Assembly: GCA_019671005.1 (NCBI GenBank)
Contig: CM033747.1
Coordinates: 28,237,188-28,301,187, forward strand
DNA from: Hibiscus mutabilis
Taxonomy: Eukaryota; Streptophyta; Magnoliopsida; Malvales; Malvaceae
Length of the DNA stretch: 64,000 nt
Direction of reading: 5' to 3'
Part shown: positions 58,441-64,000 of the stretch, piece after piece
Layout of the letters: every line of letters starts with the position of its first letter
Numbering within the stretch: position 1 is the stretch's first letter
Made by a program: the position numbers and the translations under genes
Notes under the pieces: model-generated
The model's database searches: none
What the model was told of the DNA's origin: nothing
Seen by the model: only the letters and a program-made list of their open reading frames with translations

Positions 58441-59220
58441 AATATGAACCTACCTTTTTTTCTTTCTTTTTTTATTTATGTTGATTGCTCCTTCCAAAAA
58501 AAATATTAAATGTTATTAATTTCTTGTTAGGATGGGAAATAAAATAAATAAATAAATAAATAATAGAAAATGATGCATTTGGAAGTCTTATCCTTATCCA
58601 AGGCATTTTTTACTGAAATTTAGGAAGAAATCCAAATGAATTCGGAAATAAAGGAAAACCATATATTTTTATCTTTTGAGCTACAAGACATTGCGATAAT
58701 ATATGTTTACTTTTTTAACATTTTGGTTACCTGTATACATTTACAGATAAAATTACCTAAAAATACGATATTTATTTTAAAATAGTCATATTGTTAATAT
58801 GCCTTATTATTATAATATTTTTTTAATGCTGTTTGTCATTAGTTTTTTATTTTTAATTGTCGAACTTTGATGATATTTGTATCTTTTTGTTGATCTTTTG
58901 AACTAAAATTTTTACATTTTCTTTGTATGGTCTTATTAATGATCTAGAGGCGTTAATTTTTTATTTTTAAGAATATATACATTAAATATAAATTCGGTTC
59001 AAAATAACACCTTGGGGGTTTGGGGCTACCACCCTTAAAATTGCAGAACCAACCTAGATCGGCATAAGATTCACCTAAACACAACACTACACACAAACAC
59101 AACATGACTCTTTCCAGCAATATGGTGATTGTGATGCACCACTTCAACTATTCTTTTTCGCGCTTTAAAACGAACCGCCCTTTGTTTATATTTTTCGATT
59201 CCTCGATGCACCGCTTCAAC
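58441..59220. other. AT-rich intergenic DNA
   Basis: Includes an AATA-type microsatellite at about 58543-58564. No gene seen. Confidence 0.6.
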
Positions 59221-59950
59221 TAGGGATGGACATTTGACCCGAACTCGACGGATTTTGACCCGACCCAATTCAATAGGGTTACATTTTTTATGAAATAATT
59301 CAGGTTCGGGGCGGGTGCAACATGTCAACCAGCTAGAGTTGGGTCGTAGTTGGGTTTAGGAAGAAAAAATCCTACCCGACTAGGGTATAATTAAAATATT
59401 TTTAAGGTTTTTATTACCCTTTTGAGTTTCGGCCTTTCTCCAATTTTCCTTACCTGATTCGACGAAAGGGAATTTCAGACTCTTTTGTTCTTGATTTTCC
59501 TCCATCCCTTTGTATCCAATCTTCATCAACAATCAGATTCAGAATCAGACTCCTGTGTTCTTGATTTTTTTTCTCAGCAACAACACTCAATCTTCATCAA
59601 CAATCAGATTCAGAACTTGAGGGTAAGAAATTTCAGAGTTTAGACCCTTTTTTTTTCTTTTGAACCTTGATTTGAGAAATTAGTTTGATGAGAATGAAAC
59701 AGAGCATCAGCAAGCCATCAATCTAGGCGCTGGACTTGTGCTTTTAATTGTTGGACAAATTTCGAGTAAAAAATTAGTAGAGAATATCATGTCGGATCGG
59801 GTTTCCATACTCAATATTCGGGTCGGGCACGAATCGAGTGAGATGTTTCTAAACCCGAGTCGGATGTCAGGTGGAGGCACTAAATGTTCGGGTCGAGTTC
59901 GAGTAGGCCAAAAACCCGACCCTACTCGACATGTATTCATCCCTAACTTT
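59221..59950. repeat. Degenerate GGGTCGGGTTCG-type repeat region with a tandem duplication
   Basis: 59230-59340 and 59785-59940 are rich in GACCCGAAC / GGGTCGGG steps. Between them, 59477-59613 has two copies of an about 68-bp block (GTTCTTGATTTT...CTTCATCAACAATCAGATTC). Open frames here are compositional. Confidence 0.55.
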
Positions 59951-60644
59951 AACGGGACTTGACGTTTATCTTATCAAGACCTGTGTAGTTTCTAGGTGAG
60001 GCTGTTTCGGAAAACGAACATAACTACAAAGTAATTGGTCAATAGATCAAATTCATGTATAATGTATGATTTCCATTCAAATAATATATATTGATATTCT
60101 TTTAGTTTAGTAAGTTTTTCATAAAACTAACTCCTAATCCAGTTTATTCTATTCACATACCAAAATTCTAATCCTCCAAAAATAATTATTAAAACATCTG
60201 TAAATTTAAATCTAACATATCCCTTATTCTGAAGGATGAGCTGAGCACTTTCAATAAGATTTCATTCTTGAACAAAAATTCATTTTTTTATTTATTTCAT
60301 CTATTACATGACTAGATTTATATAACCTTTAAATACGAAATTTTAAAAGTTCTAATTATCATAAAAATAATGTTAGAATTTGAGATTTAGATATATTCAA
60401 ATCGATATCACTATTAACCATTATCATTAAAGTAATATTGTTGTTTGTATTTTACTGTTATTTAATCACAGACAAATCTATGAAAAAATCTAGTTAACAC
60501 TATTCAACTAAGAATAAATTTACATAATAGTTGAATCGAATGAGTGATTCCAGTGAAAAAAATGATGATATTTATCTTAGAAAACTCGAATTCAAACACT
60601 TGTGCGTGCAATGTGTGTTTGTTTTGTCAAATGGTTAAGAAAAA
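59951..60644. other. AT-rich intergenic DNA
   Basis: No feature recognised. Confidence 0.6.
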
Positions 60645-60759
60645 GTATGAACATATACTACCATATAATCACACCAATATATTAAAAAATTATACAACAG
60701 CAGGATGTTTAAGTTTATTTAATATACTGGTGTGGTTACATGATAATATATGTTCATAC
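60645..60759. mobile_element. Short foldback element
   Basis: Arms of about 41 nt (60645-60685, 60719-60759) starting GTATGAACATATA and ending TATATGTTCATAC, with a 33-nt centre. Likely a tiny MITE-like element. Confidence 0.6.
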
Positions 60760-62084
60760 CGTTAATCTCAATCATCCAATTCCACTCATCCAATGATCTA
60801 AAAAAAAGTATAAAAATAAAAAGTTTTTTCCTTATATATATGGAAATATTACTATTAGATTCTAAATTCCAAATTCAGAAGTTTAAACTTTTTTTAAAAA
60901 ATATAGTTATAAAATTTCAAAGTTGACTCCCACAAGCAATAACTTCTTAGGTTCAAAATCATATTATTAAATGCAAAATTGACATCTACGTCTGTATAAT
61001 AAGTAAAGGAAATCCAAATGATCACGTTATTTGAATTAAAATTAAATCGAATATGAATATCAAATACGATAGATTAATAAGAAAGTTATGAATAGTGTAC
61101 TTTAGCCAATGCCCATATGCTGAAATGGCAGCGATATTCTTCCGTTGTCATTCCGCCGTTTAATTTTTTTTTTTAATCACTTATATACGATTCATTGACC
61201 AATCAATTCAAATCGAATTTTGTAAAAGCTCAATATGGAGACAACCCTCTCAATATTATTATATCTAACACCTCATTCCGTTAGACAAACTAAAAAACAA
61301 CAAAATATATTCAATTAGGCGGGTCATGCATACCTATCCTAGTTATCTTGATGTCCATTGATTTGTAATTCTGAATTTGCCCTCCTACCTTTCAAAATTT
61401 ATGTTTTACCCCCTCACCCTTAAATTCTGACTCCGTCCCTAAATACATACATGTTTTAAATATGTCACATTCGAAAGCTCAATTAGAATGATGTGAATAA
61501 ATTGATGTAATAATAAATTGAATATTTTAAAACTTCAATGACTAAAATAGGAATAAACAGAATTATGCATACCCATGAGGCAAAGGTTTTTGCATCTTGT
61601 TCTTCATGTCCTAGGGACCCAGGCATGGTTTGGCTACAAGTTTGAGTCCTGACAGCACAAATGCTTCATTAAACACTCCTCTGAGTTTCGAAGGAATTAA
61701 AAATTAAAGATTTAATCCTGCTATTTTAATTGACATTATCCTTTACTTTTATAATTTTAACATGTCAAACTGCCGATACAATCGATTCGTGTCGTTAAAA
61801 GGACAACGTGATTTTTTAAAGATAAAATTAGACTTTTGACAAATATGAAAATTATTATTGGTTAAATATGATTAAATTGTTTTTTTTTGTTCAAAATATA
61901 TGATTAAATTGTGTTATGGAATAATAATGGGAAAAAATCACATGATCATTTTAACGCCAATAAGTATGTAGGTGTTACTATTAATTTGGACCTATCAACT
62001 ATAAGTATATAAATCTCAAATTTCAGCATAGTAGATGGACTAAAACTATAATTAGACCATTTCAACTCATAATTAGGAAGAAAA
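60760..62084. other. AT-rich intergenic DNA
   Basis: A CTGACTCCGTCCCTA end-like motif lies near 61426-61441, resembling the ends of the small TIR elements in the PLA1 units, with no partner found. No gene seen. Confidence 0.5.
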
Positions 62085-62316
62085 TGGCTTAATATCAAAA
62101 CAAGTACCCAAACTATCATGTTTTTTTCTTTTTCAGGTGCTTAAACTTTTTTTCCCTTTTAGGTGCCCAAATTATATTTTTTGCTCCTTTTAAGGTCAAC
62201 TGGGGCACATACTTTGACCAAAAAATGATAGTTTGAGCACCTAAAAGGAAAAAAATATTCAGACATTTAAAAGGAGAAAACGAGATAATTTGGACACTTA
62301 TTTTGATATTAAGCCA
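62085..62316. mobile_element. MITE-like foldback element
   Basis: 232 bp with terminal inverted repeats of about 32 nt (TGGCTTAATATCAAAACAAG at the left and its mirror at the right). Internal GAGCACCTAAAAGG / AGGTGCCCAAA blocks are also inverted. No coding capacity. Confidence 0.75.
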
Positions 62317-62789
62317 AAAAAAAAATACCCTGCATCTGAGTAAATTCCAAGCTTAAGCCCTTTGCTATGAACATAATCTGCAAGTGCCTTGATTAATGAG
62401 GGAAATGCTGAAGCTTTAGCAACCAAATTCCCCTGATGAAGTAAACAGAGTACGTTTTAACCACTGCAAACTTTTGATTTCTCGAGAACCAAACAGAAAG
62501 TTAAGAAACATGTTACCAGAGAATCTCTGTTGAGTTCTCCCCAACAATCATCTGATCAATTCGACCGAATATCAATCTCAATCATATCAAACGTTATTCC
62601 AGATTAAGATTACAATAATCCAATGCAAGAAATTGATTAAATCATGGTTCATCGCCTAGATTTATATAGGTGTAACCGACAGCAGCTAGAGCAGTTGAGA
62701 CCACTGCATCAGCTGCAGCACAGAGAGATTCAGAGAGTAAATTTTTTTGAAGAGATTTTCAAAGGGTTCTTGAAAGATCGTATCTCCAT
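62317..62789. other. Intergenic DNA before large inverted repeat
   Basis: No gene recognised. A 65-codon open frame at 62644-62841 runs into the inverted repeat and shows no motif. Confidence 0.5.
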
Positions 62790-62979
62790 ATGGGTGACCA
62801 TTGAGAAGTTTTCTAAAAATTTTAAATTACCCCGATTTTGATTAAAGAAGTCGTAACGTTTTCGACTCATACCCAATGTACGGATATGGGAATGGGGTGT
62901 TAGTCGAAAACGTTATGACTTCTTTAATCAAAATCGGGGTAATTTAAAATTTTCAGAAAACTTTTCAATGGTCACCCAT
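62790..62979. repeat. 78-bp near-perfect inverted repeat
   Basis: Arms 62790-62867 and 62902-62979 match at 75 of 78 positions, with two of the three differences G-T wobbles. The loop is 34 nt. Each arm has ATGGGTGACCATTGA at its outer end and AAACGTT..TTTCGACT-like sequence at its inner end. Confidence 0.9.
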
Positions 62980-63011
62980 CCTAAAATTTCTCTAGCCCAA
63001 GCACGCTTAAC
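62970..63011 (-). other. 5S rRNA-like promoter motif (C-box region)
   Basis: The minus strand reads GTTAAGCGTGCTTGGGC, then AGAG, a short different stretch, and AGGATGGGTGACC. This is the order and near spacing of the 3' half of the plant 5S rRNA internal promoter. Not a 5S gene: the 5' half and 3' end are absent. Could be part of a 5S-bearing LTR (Cassandra-like) or a 5S-derived SINE. Confidence 0.65.
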
Positions 63012-64000
63012 TTTATTTAAAATCGACATAAATTATTTATTCGAGTTCCGATCATAAATCAATTATCTTAGCATGCAACTCATCACCTGAGTTTACTCTT
63101 AACTTTGAATCTTTCCAGAAATGCCAATTATAATGAAACTATAACAACTTTAAAGGTCAATCACAACTCGAATAGGTTTAGCAAGTATACATGTCACTAT
63201 AATAATCAAACCTCAATTAGGATGTCATTACTGTGATTACCTGTTGAGCTTTCCAATATTGATGCAATGTTTTTCTCACTCTCATCTTGATTTACCTACG
63301 TGTGTACAATCAAAGACACGCTAAGTACGAACTTAGTGAGGCCATAAACGAAGTTAATAACAATAATTTAAACTTTATTCAACTTCATGACTACACTTAT
63401 ATAGCATGATATATGCCAATGCATCAACTTTCACATTGCATTAGTAATTATTTACTATATGCCAATGTCATAAGATTTTTATGCTTGTCCATTTGTCATA
63501 ATATGTCTTATATGCATAAATGCATCATGATCACTAGATAAATATACCATCATATTAATCATATATCAACATAATATAAACCAGATATAAACTTCTTACC
63601 GATATACTTGTCATTTACTCCGAGAGTTCATATACTCCCTAACTTGTTTACCATTTATTATCCATTAATTTATAGCCCAAAATAAACCTCGAGGACCCTA
63701 GGTACGCGAGTCAAATATGCACCGAAGTGCTAATACACATAAGGTCGTGCCCACCATCCGCACGTAAGGCCGTGCTAACCATATGCACTAAGTGTCCTTT
63801 ATATACACTATAGTGCTAATACACATAAGGTCGTGCCCACCATATGCACTAAGTGTCCTTTATATACACTATAGTGCTAAACTGAGTATGCAGCGTAATG
63901 CTGAACTCTATGACATGTCAACTATACCCTATCCCTCAATGACTTACTTGGGCATATTTTTCATATTTATTTCATCCATGACAATGTATATCAACATAAT
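63012..64000. mobile_element. LTR-like repeat at window edge
   Basis: Style resembles the other gypsy LTRs (ACACGCTAAGTACGAACTTAGTGAGG, repeated place-marker motifs). 63726-63880 contains a 61-bp period tandem repeat (CATATGCACTAAGTGTCC... at 63780 and 63841). The element continues beyond the window, so the family is not fixed. Confidence 0.5.
63726..63880. repeat. 61-bp tandem repeat
   Basis: The block at 63780-63819 recurs at 63841-63880, and AGTGCTAATACACATAAGG occurs twice. Confidence 0.8.

Noticed and set aside
61565..61690. Second SINE or tRNA-like element
   Set aside because: A GTTTGAGTCC B-box-like motif is present, but I found no convincing A-box, tail or flanking duplication.
62970..63011. 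5S rRNA gene
   Set aside because: Only the C-box half is recognisable; the 5' half, terminator T-run and tandem context are absent.

Overview
The window is nuclear DNA of a flowering plant. Evidence is the intron-containing genes with GT-AG junctions, the AT-rich intergenic DNA, and the dense nested LTR retrotransposons, MITE-like foldbacks and a LINE relic. A eudicot, possibly Malvaceae (cotton-like), is my best guess from the look of the genes and LTRs; this is inference only.

Three loci look intact. (1) A class II phospholipase A1 (DAD1-like lipase, 397 aa, 2 exons) at 25647-26935, + strand. (2) A cytosolic pyruvate kinase (510 aa, 3 coding exons) at 49323-51592, + strand. (3) A sphingoid long-chain-base kinase of the LCBK1 type (767 aa, 8 coding exons) at 53356-57992, - strand. 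Genes 2 and 3 are convergent, about 1.76 kb apart, and form the single-copy end of the window.

1-31700 is a damaged tandem array. Unit A (1-7910) carries a nearly intact PLA1 copy with one missing G in its nucleophile box, plus a broken DUF6817-type gene. Unit B (7911-13357) repeats unit A but has a nonsense codon in PLA1 exon 1 and is cut in exon 2 by a minus-strand chromodomain Ty3/gypsy element that lacks its 3' LTR. Beyond it lie a PLA1 piece with an in-frame 126-bp deletion and a stop, a fragment of a second gypsy LTR, a copia gag fragment and a 100-N gap. Unit C resumes at 24415 with the only open PLA1, followed by the fuller version of the second gypsy LTR. A diverged PLA1 3'-flank relic at about 31580-31700 points to a still older copy.

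31700-48700 is a pile of elements: a LINE 3' end split by a 2.9-kb insertion, a degenerate LTR element with a perfect 5-bp target duplication (36832-40111), and a copia element (40825-48294) that lacks its reverse transcriptase and whose gag is split by a gag-protease-only gypsy-type element (44156-47679) with a 4-bp target duplication.

58000-64000 has no gene I can support. It holds short foldback elements, a near-perfect 78-bp inverted repeat whose arm runs into a 5S rRNA-like promoter motif, and tandemly repeated LTR-like sequence at the right edge. I found no gene cluster or new enzymatic system; the interest lies in the history of the PLA1 array and in several unusual element structures.
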